A stretch of 64,000 bases of DNA, taken from the NCBI GenBank assembly GCA_964586225.1, contig CAZPHD010000012.1, positions 1 through 64,000 on the forward strand, given 5' to 3'. Each line of letters begins with the position of its first letter. The stretch's first letter is position 1. Under the pieces are notes generated by a model. That model did no database searches and had not been told where the DNA came from. It saw only the letters and a program-made list of their open reading frames with translations. This document shows, in pieces, positions 9,122-17,296 of this stretch. The position numbers and the translations under genes were made by a program. Origin of the DNA: JANJUB01 sp964586225. GTDB taxonomy: Bacteria; Armatimonadota; Fimbriimonadia; Fimbriimonadales; Fimbriimonadaceae.

Positions 9122-10000
9122 ACTATCCTCATTCTCGGCGGCACCTCCTTCGTGGGGCGCCATATCGTCGACCAAGCCCTCCAGCAGGGCCACACCGTCA
9201 CGCTTGCCCACCGAGGTCAGACGAACGCAGACCTCTTTCCTGACTGCGAGCATCTGCACTTCGATCGGTTGGGGGAGTGGCCCGATCTTGGGGACCGGCG
9301 TTGGGATGCCGTTGTCGACACCTCGGCCTACGTTCCTCGCGCCCTAACGTTGGCGGCGGAGGCTCTTCGCGGCCGCGCCGATCGCTACCTCTTCATCAGC
9401 ACAATCTCGGTCTATGACGTGATCGGACAGACCACACTGGACGAGTCCAGCCCCGTATTTACCGAGCTCGAGACCGAGACCGAGACCGAGACGGTCGATT
9501 CCCAGACTTACGGTCCATTGAAGGTGGCGTGTGAGCGCGTGGGTCGTGAGGCATGGGGTGACGCCTTCATCATCATCCGTCCCGGAATCGTCGTGGGTCG
9601 ATGGGATCCGACGAACCGCTTTGAGCATTGGGTTCGCCAAGTGGCGGCGGGTGGGGAAGTGCCCGTCCCGGAGCGGCTTGATCAGCCGGTTCAGCACATC
9701 GATGGCGGCGACTTGGCGCGGTTGTGCCTTGCTCGGCTGGCTGGCCGCGGCGGGGTGTGGAATGCGGCGGGCGATGAGACGACGTTTGGCTCGATGCTCG
9801 AGGGCATTCGCTCGGCTTTGGGTGTTGGGGCAACGTGGGTTCCGAAGGCGACCGAAGCACTGGAGAAGGCACCGATGGTCTTGCCTTCGGACGGTTCTCG
9901 CGACGCGATCTTCCGGTGTTCCTCCGAGCGGGCAAAATCGGCGGGATTGTCACATCGCCCCCTTGCGGATATTGTTGTCGACGTGATCGATGCGGCGTAA
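9119..10000 (+). CDS. NAD-dependent epimerase/dehydratase family (extended SDR) protein
   Basis: 293-residue Rossmann-fold protein. The dinucleotide-binding loop is GGTSFVGRHI (residues 7-16), and a catalytic-type YGPLK (Y-x-x-x-K) lies near the middle after a serine-rich ISTISVYD strand. The family includes nucleotide-sugar epimerases and reductases; the substrate is unknown. A 6-bp coding microsatellite (GAGACC x3 then GAGACG, 9470-9493) gives an alternating Glu-Thr tract and may vary between strains. The start codon lies inside the terminal repeat of the upstream element and has no Shine-Dalgarno sequence. Confidence 0.82.
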   Translation: MTILILGGTSFVGRHIVDQALQQGHTVTLAHRGQTNADLFPDCEHLHFDRLGEWPDLGDRRWDAVVDTSAYVPRALTLAAEALRGRADRYLFISTISVYDVIGQTTLDESSPVFTELETETETETVDSQTYGPLKVACERVGREAWGDAFIIIRPGIVVGRWDPTNRFEHWVRQVAAGGEVPVPERLDQPVQHIDGGDLARLCLARLAGRGGVWNAAGDETTFGSMLEGIRSALGVGATWVPKATEALEKAPMVLPSDGSRDAIFRCSSERAKSAGLSHRPLADIVVDVIDAA

Positions 10001-10012
10001 AATCGGCAGGGA

Positions 10013-10121
10013 TGCCTCGTGCCCTGAGAGCACCGCAAACCTCACAGCTTAACGCCGGTGCGAGGCAACCGGCGACTGCGGACTAAGAATTGCGAAGGGC
10101 CAGCCTTGTTTGGGCTGGCCC
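10013..10121 (+). ncRNA. Structured leader or small RNA candidate upstream of polysaccharide deacetylase
   Basis: The 260-nt spacer holds strong and competing helices. TGCCTCGTGCC (10013-10023) can pair with GGTGCGAGGCA further on (11 pairs, two G-U). The same right arm can instead be the loop of a 7-bp hairpin with arms CGCCGGT and ACCGGCG. Downstream is a perfect 9-bp hairpin, GGGCCAGCC/GGCTGGCCC, at 10097-10121 without a T-run. CTGAGA followed by ACC, AACCT, TTAA and a final GAGG-CAA resembles a thiamine-pyrophosphate element, but the P3 and P5 helices are not satisfied. Function is unknown. Confidence 0.4.
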
Positions 10122-10260
10122 GGGGAGATCGGAGGTCACACTTCGCTTGTGTCAAGTGCAACACGCGCCGCCCTTGAGAAGTTCCGAGCAAACCAAGAGC
10201 ACGTAAAATTACCAGCCGGCTTGCCCTTCGGCGCCATTTTCGGGTTCAATAGGCGCTTCT

Positions 10261-11049
10261 ATGCTTTGGATTGCCGCCAGTTTGTCGATCATGTTGGGCA
10301 GTGGCGGAACCACGCCGGATGCCAAGAAGCCGGGACTCTCGGACCAATCCATTCCCAAGCGGTATCGCGGCAAGAACGTCCTCAACAAGCCCCCCAAGTT
10401 CACTGAGAAGGTGATCGCTCTCACCTTCGACGACGGCCCCCACAGCAAGAACACCCCTAAGGTGCTTAGCGAGTTCGACCGTATCAATGGCAAGACCACC
10501 TTTTTCGTGCTCGGCAGCCTCGCGAACCGCCAGAAGGAACTCGTCCACGAAATGGCACAGCGCGGCCACGTCATCGGCAGCCACTCGTGGTCGCACAAGG
10601 CCGCGCCCACGCAGAAAGAAGCCGGTCCCGAGATCTGGAAAACCGCTCGTGCCATCTACGACTCGACTGGGCAATGGCCTTCCATCTACCGCCCTCCGTA
10701 CGGCATTCTCGACAATCGGACCTCGAAGGTCGCCCGCCAAGATGGGTACGCGGTCGTGAACTGGAACAAGACCGGCGCCGATACCGCCAAGGGCGCCACC
10801 GCTCAATCCATCGCCGAGCGCGTCATCGGTGGGGCCAAGCCCGGCGACATCGTCCTGCTCCACGACGGAGCGGGGAAGCACGACACCACGATCAAGGCTC
10901 TCCCCACGATCCTCAACGCCCTCAAGAAGCAGGGGTATAGGTTCGTCACGGTGCCGGACATGTTGCGCCGTTGGGACGCCCATCTGACCAAGCTGGAAGC
11001 GCAGAAGCAGAAACAGAAACCGGTCCCCCCGACGTCTAAGAAGTCATGA
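10261..11049 (+). CDS. Polysaccharide deacetylase (NodB/CE4 family)
   Basis: 262 residues, exported through an N-terminal hydrophobic segment. It has the full CE4 catalytic set: TFDDGP (55-60, base D57 and metal D58), HSWSH (metal H108 and H112), RPPYG (144-148) and the LLHDG histidine H201. These enzymes remove acetyl groups from N-acetylglucosamine in peptidoglycan, chitin or other envelope polysaccharides. The C-terminus is a lysine/glutamine-rich tail. Its stop overlaps the start of the following M48 protease gene, so the two envelope enzymes are co-expressed. Confidence 0.88.
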   Translation: MLWIAASLSIMLGSGGTTPDAKKPGLSDQSIPKRYRGKNVLNKPPKFTEKVIALTFDDGPHSKNTPKVLSEFDRINGKTTFFVLGSLANRQKELVHEMAQRGHVIGSHSWSHKAAPTQKEAGPEIWKTARAIYDSTGQWPSIYRPPYGILDNRTSKVARQDGYAVVNWNKTGADTAKGATAQSIAERVIGGAKPGDIVLLHDGAGKHDTTIKALPTILNALKKQGYRFVTVPDMLRRWDAHLTKLEAQKQKQKPVPPTSKKS

Positions 11050-11843
11050 GACGCACTGCGACCTTGGCGTTAACGTTGGCACTTGCTGGCCCAGTGGCGG
11101 CAGACGCCTTCAAACCCAGCAAGGCCGAACAGGTCAAGTTAGGCAAGCAGGCCGCCCAGCAGGTGCGCCAGAAGTACAAGGTGCTCCCCGCGAGCGATCC
11201 GCGAGTCAAGCTCCTTCGGAGCGTCGGGGCCAAGATTCTCAGCACAGTTGATGACAGCAAGGAGCCCTGGGAATACAGCTTCGATATCATCGATAGCAAG
11301 GAAGTCAATGCATTTGCCTTTCCCGGCGGGCCCGTGTTCTTCTTCACCGGCCTCATCAATCGAATGAAAACCGAGGATCAGATGGCGGCGGTGCTGGCCC
11401 ACGAGCTGGTCCATGTACGCCGCGAGCACTGGGCTTATCAATACTCAGATGCGCAGAAACGGCAGTTGGGTCTCACGCTCATCTTGATCCTTGCCAAGGC
11501 CAACCGAACCGCCGCCGATTTGGCGAGCTTGGTCGACGGACTCTATGACCTCAAGTATTCGCGGGGTCACGAAACGCAGTCCGACGATCAAGGCATGGAC
11601 ATGATGATCGCCGCCGGATACAACCCGCAAGGCATGTCCGACATCTTCCAGATCCTCCGCGATGCGTCGAAGGGTGGGAAGCCGCCCGAGATCCTCAGCT
11701 CGCACCCCGACGACAACAACCGCATCAAGCGAATGGACGATCGGATCAAGAAGACGGGCAAGACGTTCGGCCCGCAGCGTCCGCTACCGTGGTCATCGGG
11801 AACCTACTCAACGCTCCGCGCGGGTCTACGCTGGAATTGGTAA
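11046..11843 (+). CDS. M48 family metalloprotease
   Basis: 265-residue exported or lipid-side zinc peptidase related to BepA/LoiP. A signal peptide (1-20, ending VAADA) is followed by the M48 domain. The motif HELVH (H119, E120, H123) carries two zinc ligands and the catalytic glutamate, and HETQSDDQGMD supplies the third-ligand region. Such proteases act in outer-membrane or envelope protein quality control. The ATG overlaps the deacetylase stop by 4 nt. Confidence 0.87.
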   Translation: MRRTATLALTLALAGPVAADAFKPSKAEQVKLGKQAAQQVRQKYKVLPASDPRVKLLRSVGAKILSTVDDSKEPWEYSFDIIDSKEVNAFAFPGGPVFFFTGLINRMKTEDQMAAVLAHELVHVRREHWAYQYSDAQKRQLGLTLILILAKANRTAADLASLVDGLYDLKYSRGHETQSDDQGMDMMIAAGYNPQGMSDIFQILRDASKGGKPPEILSSHPDDNNRIKRMDDRIKKTGKTFGPQRPLPWSSGTYSTLRAGLRWNW

Positions 11844-11882
11844 GGCTCACGAGGTCTGTACCGGCGGCAATGCTCACAAGGT

Positions 11883-11904
11883 CGCCGGGTGGCTTTTCCC
11901 GGCG
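11883..11904. terminator. Hairpin between convergent genes
   Basis: A 7-bp perfect stem CGCCGGG/CCCGGCG with an 8-nt loop lies between the convergent M48 gene and glpX. A T-run is present only in the loop, so it is at best an imperfect bidirectional terminator. Confidence 0.35.
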
Positions 11905-11923
11905 CTCAGTATAGCGATACGAA

Positions 11924-12868
11924 TCAACTCGACTGCAAGTGCATGGTCTGGATGCGCCGGATCGTGCCATCGCGCGAGTTCATCAGGATCGACTCCGTCA
12001 CCGCATAATCGCGACGGTAACGAACGCCCTTCAGCAGATCTCCGGACGTGATGCCTGTAGCGGCAAACATCACGTTGCCGCTCGCCAAGTCCTCGGTTCG
12101 GAAGATCGCGTCCAGGTCCTTCACGCCCATCTTCGTAGCTCGTTCGCGCTGCTCATCGCTCGTAAACCGAAGCCGCGCCTGCATCTCGCCACCGCAACAT
12201 AAGACCGCGGCCGCCGAAATCACGCCCTCCGGAGCGCCGCCGATCCCCATCAAGCCGTCGATGCCCGAATCCTGGTCGAGGGCCGCAATCGCGATGCTCA
12301 AGTCGCCGTCCGGAATGAGATGCACGCGGCAACCCGCCTGGCGAATCTCGGCGATCAAGTCGTCGTGGCGCGGACGCTCAAGCACACCGATCGTAAGCTC
12401 ATCCATCTCCTTGCCGAGTGCCTTGGCCATCAGGCGCAGGTTCACGCGAGGCGGCAGGGTGATGTCGATCACGCCCACGCACTCCGGACCGACGACCAAC
12501 TTCTCCATATAGCAGTCGGGCGCGTGCATCAGCCGCCCCTCGCCTTCGATCGTCGCCGCCAAAACCGCAATCGCATTCGGCGTGCCGTTGGCGCAGAGGT
12601 TCGTGCCTTCGAGCGGATCAACTGCAATCTGCACGACCGGTCCCGTCCCCGATCCCAACTCCTCGCCGATGAACAGCATAGGCGCCTCGTCGCGCTCGCC
12701 CTCACCGATCACGATGACGCCGCGCATGTCCATGTCGTTGAGTTCGGTGCGCATGCCTTCGCAGGCGGCCTGATCGGCGGCGTTACGGTCGCCCCGACCG
12801 ACCCACCGCGCGCTGGAAAGCGCCGCGGCTTCGGTGACGCGGAGAAAATCTAGGTGGATTCGGTCCAT
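11924..12868 (-). CDS. glpX: Class II fructose-1,6-bisphosphatase
   Basis: 314-residue cytoplasmic gluconeogenic enzyme that hydrolyses fructose-1,6-bisphosphate. The GlpX family motifs GEGERDEAPML and DPLEGTNLCANG, which bind metal and phosphate, and the lithium-sensitive phosphatase fold are all present; length is normal for the family. In some lineages GlpX also has sedoheptulose-1,7-bisphosphatase activity, which cannot be judged here. A TAAACT box ends 6 nt before the ATG. Confidence 0.93.
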   Translation of the reverse strand: MDRIHLDFLRVTEAAALSSARWVGRGDRNAADQAACEGMRTELNDMDMRGVIVIGEGERDEAPMLFIGEELGSGTGPVVQIAVDPLEGTNLCANGTPNAIAVLAATIEGEGRLMHAPDCYMEKLVVGPECVGVIDITLPPRVNLRLMAKALGKEMDELTIGVLERPRHDDLIAEIRQAGCRVHLIPDGDLSIAIAALDQDSGIDGLMGIGGAPEGVISAAAVLCCGGEMQARLRFTSDEQRERATKMGVKDLDAIFRTEDLASGNVMFAATGITSGDLLKGVRYRRDYAVTESILMNSRDGTIRRIQTMHLQSS

Positions 12869-12874
12869 GCAGAG

Positions 12875-12880
12875 AGTTTA
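12875..12880 (-). promoter_or_regulatory. -10 box TAAACT of glpX, 6 nt before ATG
   Basis: TAAACT (minus strand) is separated from the glpX ATG by exactly 6 nt, which predicts transcription starting at or next to the start codon. Confidence 0.5.
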
Positions 12881-12938
12881 CAGATATTTTGGATTTTGCA
12901 TTTTGGAGGGTGGGACGGTTCGCTCTTCTCAGCAGGCT

Positions 12939-13033
12939 CCCCTTCCCTTAGGACTCGCAGTCTTGAGAGAAGGGGATGTCCTAGGGTGATTGAGCCGCCA
13001 GCACTGGACCCTCAAGACTACGAGTCTTGAGGG
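12939..13033. repeat. Two related hairpins sharing an AGTCTTGAG core
   Basis: Hairpin 1 (arms 12939-12955 and 12959-12975, loop CGC) pairs 17 positions with 14 Watson-Crick pairs, two G-U and one mismatch. Hairpin 2 (arms 13009-13019 and 13023-13033, loop ACG) is a perfect 11-bp stem CCCTCAAGACT/AGTCTTGAGGG. Further AGTCTTGAG half-copies follow to about 13062. The pair lies downstream of the sugar-isomerase gene and upstream of glpX, and could end transcription or stabilise mRNA ends. No T-run follows. A simple TTTTGGATTTTG stretch sits at 12887-12898. Confidence 0.55.
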
Positions 13034-13074
13034 AAGGAAAGTCTTGAGGGATGTCTTGAGAAGTTGAGTCTCGA

Positions 13075-13929
13075 CTATCCCAGAATGGCGTCCATCGCGT
13101 TCGATGTATTCGCGATCCGCACCAGCGGATAGTGGCGGTAGTACGGGATCATTTCCGCCACGACCGGCCCCTCAAATCCGATATCGCGAATCGCCGCCAT
13201 CACTTCCGGCCAGTTCACGTCACCCTCCAACAGGTCCACAAAGCCGTCCGCCGTGCCTACGCTCCGACGGAAATCCTTGAAGTGAATGCCAACCACCCGC
13301 GAGCCGAGTTGCCGAAGCCAATCCTCCGCGTAGCCAAACGGCTGTAGGTTGCCTACGTCCACGTACGCTCCCACCCACGGGCTGCCGAACTGGTCGACAA
13401 ACGACGCCATCTCGGCCGGGCTGAGCAGGAACCGGTTCCACACGTTTTCGATTCCCATGCGCACGCCGCATCGTTCGGCGGTGGGAAGCACGGCGCGGAG
13501 TCCTTCGGTGGCGTGTTGCCACACGTGCGCGTAGGCGAGCGGCGCCCGATCGGGCATGAAGAAGACATCGACGGCGCCGGGGATCGTGAGATGCGTCTTT
13601 ACACCGAGCCAACCCGCGATCTGCAACATCGCCTCGAGGTCGGCGCGGGCTTGGGCGCGGATGTTCGGGTCGCCATCCGCCAGGCTGCGACCCCAATAGA
13701 GGCCGCTCGCCGTGCTGGCGATCTTTACGCCCATCGATGCGGCATACGCGACCAAATCGCGGCACTGGGCTTCGGATGCGTCGATGCCAAACGCACTACC
13801 CGCCTCGCCGATGGCTACCTCAACCGCCGGAAAGCGATGCTCCGTCGCGATCCGAATGAACTCACGCGGATCGAGCGTCCCCTCAAGCCCACCGGGCACC
13901 GACCAATAGTTGAGCGACTTCAGCAACAT
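13075..13929 (-). CDS. Sugar phosphate isomerase/epimerase (xylose-isomerase-like TIM barrel)
   Basis: 284 residues of the AP-endonuclease-2/xylose isomerase-like superfamily. The barrel strands and metal-site acidic residues are recognisable (GIENVW, VGAYVDVGNLQPFG, VGIHFKDF, EGDVNWPEV and the late GPVVAEM). Members isomerise or epimerise sugars and inositols; the substrate is unknown. It is the last gene of the pnt-fhs run, starting just after the fhs stop. ATG 13929 is preferred; a GTG at 13947 is possible. Confidence 0.8.
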   Translation of the reverse strand: MLLKSLNYWSVPGGLEGTLDPREFIRIATEHRFPAVEVAIGEAGSAFGIDASEAQCRDLVAYAASMGVKIASTASGLYWGRSLADGDPNIRAQARADLEAMLQIAGWLGVKTHLTIPGAVDVFFMPDRAPLAYAHVWQHATEGLRAVLPTAERCGVRMGIENVWNRFLLSPAEMASFVDQFGSPWVGAYVDVGNLQPFGYAEDWLRQLGSRVVGIHFKDFRRSVGTADGFVDLLEGDVNWPEVMAAIRDIGFEGPVVAEMIPYYRHYPLVRIANTSNAMDAILG

Positions 13930-13960
13930 GAAGCTATTTTGCCTCACTCGCCCTAAAACA

Positions 13961-15592
13961 TCAGTTCATGCCGCTGATCACGCCATCGTCGCTGATGTCG
14001 ATGCGGAAGGCGGCGGGTGTCTTGCCCATCCCCGGCATGAGCATCATATCGCCGCAGACCGCAACGACGAATCCTGCGCCCGCCGAGACGTTCAGCTCGC
14101 GCACGTGCAAGTCGAACTCTTTCGGAGCGCCGAGCTTGCGAGCGTCGTCGGAAAGGCTCATTTGGGTCTTCGCGACGCAGACGGGCAAGCGCCCGTAGCC
14201 GTGCTGATCCGCCCACTTGAGACGTTTCTCGGCCGCCTTGCTGAAGGTCACCCCGACGCCACCGTAAACGCGCTTGGTGAGTTTTTCAAGTTTGGTGGTG
14301 AGGTCGTCGTTGGCCGCATAGACGCCATGGAACTCGGAGCTGGTCGAGGCCAACTCGGCCACGCGGTGCGCGAGGTCTTCGCATCCCGGTCCACCCGACA
14401 TCCAAGGATCGCTGATAATGGCCTCGACGCCCATCGACGTCGCGTAGGCTTGAATCGCCCGCAAGTCCTCGTCCGTGTCGTGTGCAAACTTGTTGATCGC
14501 GACCACAACCGGTGGCCCGTAGCTTCGCAGATGCCGGATATGTTGGCCCAGGTTCTCGCATCCGGCGGCGAGATCGCCTTCGCCGTGGTAGCGAAGGGCT
14601 CTCACCGTCGCAACGAGCACGATGGCATCTGGCGTCTTGCCGATCTGCGGCGTAACGATGTTGAGGAACTTCTCGCCGCCGAGGTCGCTGCCAAAGCCGC
14701 CTTCCGTGACCAGGAACTCCGCCATGTGAAGCCCGCACGAGGTGCCGAGCACCGACGAGCAGCCATGGGCGACGTTCCCAAACGGTCCGCCGTGCAGGAG
14801 CGCGGGACCGCCTTCCATGGTCTGGACAAGGTTGGGCCGGATGGCATCTTTCAGCACTGCCGCCATCGCACCGACGGCGTTGAGTTGCTGAGCGGTTACG
14901 GGGGTGCCATTTCCGTCCAGGCCGACAATCATTCGCCCCAATCGCTCCTTCAGGCTCGCCCGCGAACGGCTGAGACAGAGGACCGCCATCACCTCGCTGG
15001 CCGGAGTAATCACAAAGCGATCCTGCCGGACGGGGCCGTTGCCCGATCCCAGGCCAACGATGATCTCGCGCAACGCTCGATCAATCATGTCTACAGTTCG
15101 CGGCCACCATACGGACCGTAAGTCGATGCCGGTGGGATTGCCCGCATGGAGCGAGGCATCCAGCATCGCCGAGAGCAAGTTGTGGGAAGCCGTGATGGCG
15201 GGCATGTCTCCCGTGAAGAACAGGTTGATGTCCTCCATCGGTAGCACTTGACTATATCCACCGCCACATGCGCCACCTTTCACACCAAAGACTGGCCCCA
15301 AGGCAGGCTCGCGCAACGCGGGCATGGCGGAGCGACCGATGCGGTTCAGGCCCTGAGCGAGTCCGATGGACACCGTCGTCTTACCTTCGCCCGCTGGCGT
15401 GGGGTTGATGGCCGTGACCAGAATCAGCTTGCCCGTCGGCGGACCGGCGGTCAGTCGCTTGACTCCGAGATCGGTTAGTTTTCCTTTGTAGCGTCCGAGA
15501 GGTTCGAATTCGTCGTTCCCGAGCTCGAGTTCATTGGCAACATCGAGGATCGGTTTCAACGACGCCCGTTGGGCGATTTCTAAGTTGGTCAT
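13961..15592 (-). CDS. fhs: Formate--tetrahydrofolate ligase
   Basis: 543 residues, normal for the family. ATP-dependent formation of 10-formyl-THF from formate and THF in the cytoplasm, feeding purine and formyl-Met synthesis or running in reverse. Visible: the P-loop PTPAGEGKTTVSIGLAQG near residue 70, GGGYSQVLPMEDINLFFTGD (about residues 110-130) and the folate-binding region with the PWMSGGPGCEDLA segment. The ATG at 15592 follows the pntB stop by one nucleotide (TGA-A-ATG), so it is coupled to the transhydrogenase genes; an upstream in-frame ATG would overlap pntB heavily and lacks family homology. Confidence 0.95.
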   Translation of the reverse strand: MTNLEIAQRASLKPILDVANELELGNDEFEPLGRYKGKLTDLGVKRLTAGPPTGKLILVTAINPTPAGEGKTTVSIGLAQGLNRIGRSAMPALREPALGPVFGVKGGACGGGYSQVLPMEDINLFFTGDMPAITASHNLLSAMLDASLHAGNPTGIDLRSVWWPRTVDMIDRALREIIVGLGSGNGPVRQDRFVITPASEVMAVLCLSRSRASLKERLGRMIVGLDGNGTPVTAQQLNAVGAMAAVLKDAIRPNLVQTMEGGPALLHGGPFGNVAHGCSSVLGTSCGLHMAEFLVTEGGFGSDLGGEKFLNIVTPQIGKTPDAIVLVATVRALRYHGEGDLAAGCENLGQHIRHLRSYGPPVVVAINKFAHDTDEDLRAIQAYATSMGVEAIISDPWMSGGPGCEDLAHRVAELASTSSEFHGVYAANDDLTTKLEKLTKRVYGGVGVTFSKAAEKRLKWADQHGYGRLPVCVAKTQMSLSDDARKLGAPKEFDLHVRELNVSAGAGFVVAVCGDMMLMPGMGKTPAAFRIDISDDGVISGMN

Positions 15593-15593
15593 T

Positions 15594-16994
15594 TCAGTAT
15601 TGGTCAAGGGCCGAACTGATCTTTGCAATCGTGCCCTTCGCGTTGCCGAACACCATGACGGTGTTATCGTTGAGGAAGAGCTCGTTCTCGACGCCTGCAA
15701 ACCCAGGATTCATCGACCGCTTGCTCACGATGACCGTGCGCGCCTTGTCGACGTCGAGAATGGGCATGCCGTAGATGGGACTGGTCTTGTCGTAGCGCGC
15801 CGCCGGATTGACGACGTCGTTCGCGCCGACCACGATGACCACGTCGGTTTCGGGGAAAAGGGGATTGATGTCTTCGAGTTCGAAGAGTTGCTCGTAGGGC
15901 ACGTCGGCCTCCGCGAGCAGCACATTCATATGTCCTGGCATGCGACCAGCAACGGGGTGGATCGCATACTTCACGTCGATCCCCATCGCCATGATTTTTT
16001 GGGCTAGTTCCTTGGCCTGGTGCTGCGCTTGCGCCACCGCCATGCCGTAGCCGGGCACGATGACGACCGAGTTCGCGTTTGCAATGAGAATCGCGGCATC
16101 CTCGGGCGAGTAGCTCTTGGGCTGCTTCTGTGAGATCGCCCCCGTCGCCGCACCGCCTGCGGCAATCGCCCCCATCCCGCTGAACAAGACGTTACCCAGC
16201 GATCGGTTCATCGCCACGCACATTTGGAGCGTGAGGATGAAGCCGCTGGCACCAACCAATCCACCACCGATGAGGAGCGCGTTGTTGTTCAGAACGAAGC
16301 CCGCCAGGCCCGCCGCACAACCCGTGAACGAGTTGAGGAGCGAGATGACGACCGGCATGTCCGCACCGCCAATCGGGCTGACTCCCGTGAGGCCCAACAC
16401 AAGCGAAGCCACAAGGAGTCCGATGAACATGGGCACCGTTGCCTGCCCGAAGGCCAACATCGCCAGCGAAAGGGCGGCGATGAACACCACGAGAATCAGA
16501 TTGAAGATCTGCTGGCCCTTGAATCCAATCGGGCGACCGGGCAAGATCTCCTGGAGCTTTCCGTATGCGATAAGGCTTCCCGAAAAGCTGATGCAGCCGA
16601 TAATCGCGCTAAGAACTGTTGTGACGCTCTGAACCGTTGCCCCCGTGTGTCCGAGATGTAGCGCTTCGAGGAACTCAAACAACGCGACCAACGCGACCGC
16701 GCCGCCACCTAGCCCGTTCAGCAACGCAACCATCTGCGGCATCGCCGTCATCTGCACCTTCTTCGCCGGGAAGTACCCGCCCACGGTGCCAACGATCAGA
16801 CCGATCGCAATCCACATGAAGTTCTGAGGCTTGATGTCGGGCGCAAACAGCGTCACAATGAGCGCGATCACCATTCCCGCAATCGCAACCCAGTTACCCT
16901 TACGGGCGGTCACGGGCGAGTTCATGAGCTTCAAGGAGAAGATGAAGCACATCGCGGCGACGAGATAGCCAATGTTGATCAACTCGAGGCTCAC
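15594..16994 (-). CDS. pntB: NAD(P) transhydrogenase subunit beta
   Basis: 466 residues: about nine membrane helices (1-270) followed by the soluble NADP(H)-binding domain III with VIVPGYGMAVAQAQH, HPVAGRMPGHMNVLLAEA and VVIVVGANDVVNPAA. With PntAA and PntAB it forms the proton-translocating transhydrogenase that uses the proton-motive force to reduce NADP+ with NADH in the cytoplasmic membrane. Overlaps the pntAB stop by 4 nt. Confidence 0.96.
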   Translation of the reverse strand: MSLELINIGYLVAAMCFIFSLKLMNSPVTARKGNWVAIAGMVIALIVTLFAPDIKPQNFMWIAIGLIVGTVGGYFPAKKVQMTAMPQMVALLNGLGGGAVALVALFEFLEALHLGHTGATVQSVTTVLSAIIGCISFSGSLIAYGKLQEILPGRPIGFKGQQIFNLILVVFIAALSLAMLAFGQATVPMFIGLLVASLVLGLTGVSPIGGADMPVVISLLNSFTGCAAGLAGFVLNNNALLIGGGLVGASGFILTLQMCVAMNRSLGNVLFSGMGAIAAGGAATGAISQKQPKSYSPEDAAILIANANSVVIVPGYGMAVAQAQHQAKELAQKIMAMGIDVKYAIHPVAGRMPGHMNVLLAEADVPYEQLFELEDINPLFPETDVVIVVGANDVVNPAARYDKTSPIYGMPILDVDKARTVIVSKRSMNPGFAGVENELFLNDNTVMVFGNAKGTIAKISSALDQY

Positions 16995-17296
16995 GAGTTA
17001 CCTCCGCGCTTGCGCGACTTGAACATTTCAAGCATGCGATCCGTCACCACGAATCCGCCCACGACATTCAGCGTCCCGAAGATCACGGCCGCGAGGCCGA
17101 TGCCGATCATCAATCCGCTGTCCGCCTTGCCGAGAATCAGCAAGCCGCCCACGAGAATGACCCCGTGGATCGCGTTGGTCGCCGACATCAGCGGCGTATG
17201 CAGGGTTTGGGGAATCTTGGCGATGACTTCGAGACCGACGAAGATCGCAAGGATGAAGATCGTAATGATCGGGATCAGCGTGGCGAGGTCGTTCAT
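16991..17296 (-). CDS. pntAB: NAD(P) transhydrogenase subunit alpha part 2
   Basis: 101-residue protein with three membrane helices, matching the separate membrane part of the split alpha subunit (LVSLIG-type helix then LMSATNAIHGVILVGG). The split alpha arrangement is common outside the enterobacteria. Both ends overlap neighbouring genes by 4 nt. Confidence 0.95.
   Translation of the reverse strand: MNDLATLIPIITIFILAIFVGLEVIAKIPQTLHTPLMSATNAIHGVILVGGLLILGKADSGLMIGIGLAAVIFGTLNVVGGFVVTDRMLEMFKSRKRGGNS

Noticed and set aside
10013..10080. Thiamine-pyrophosphate riboswitch
   Set aside because: CTGAGA and several downstream core matches are present, but helices P3 and P5 cannot form and the downstream gene is not related to thiamine. 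Kept only as an unidentified structured leader.
13910..15121. Long plus-strand frame opposite fhs
   Set aside because: Antisense shadow of a strongly conserved gene in high-G+C DNA, no protein-like features.
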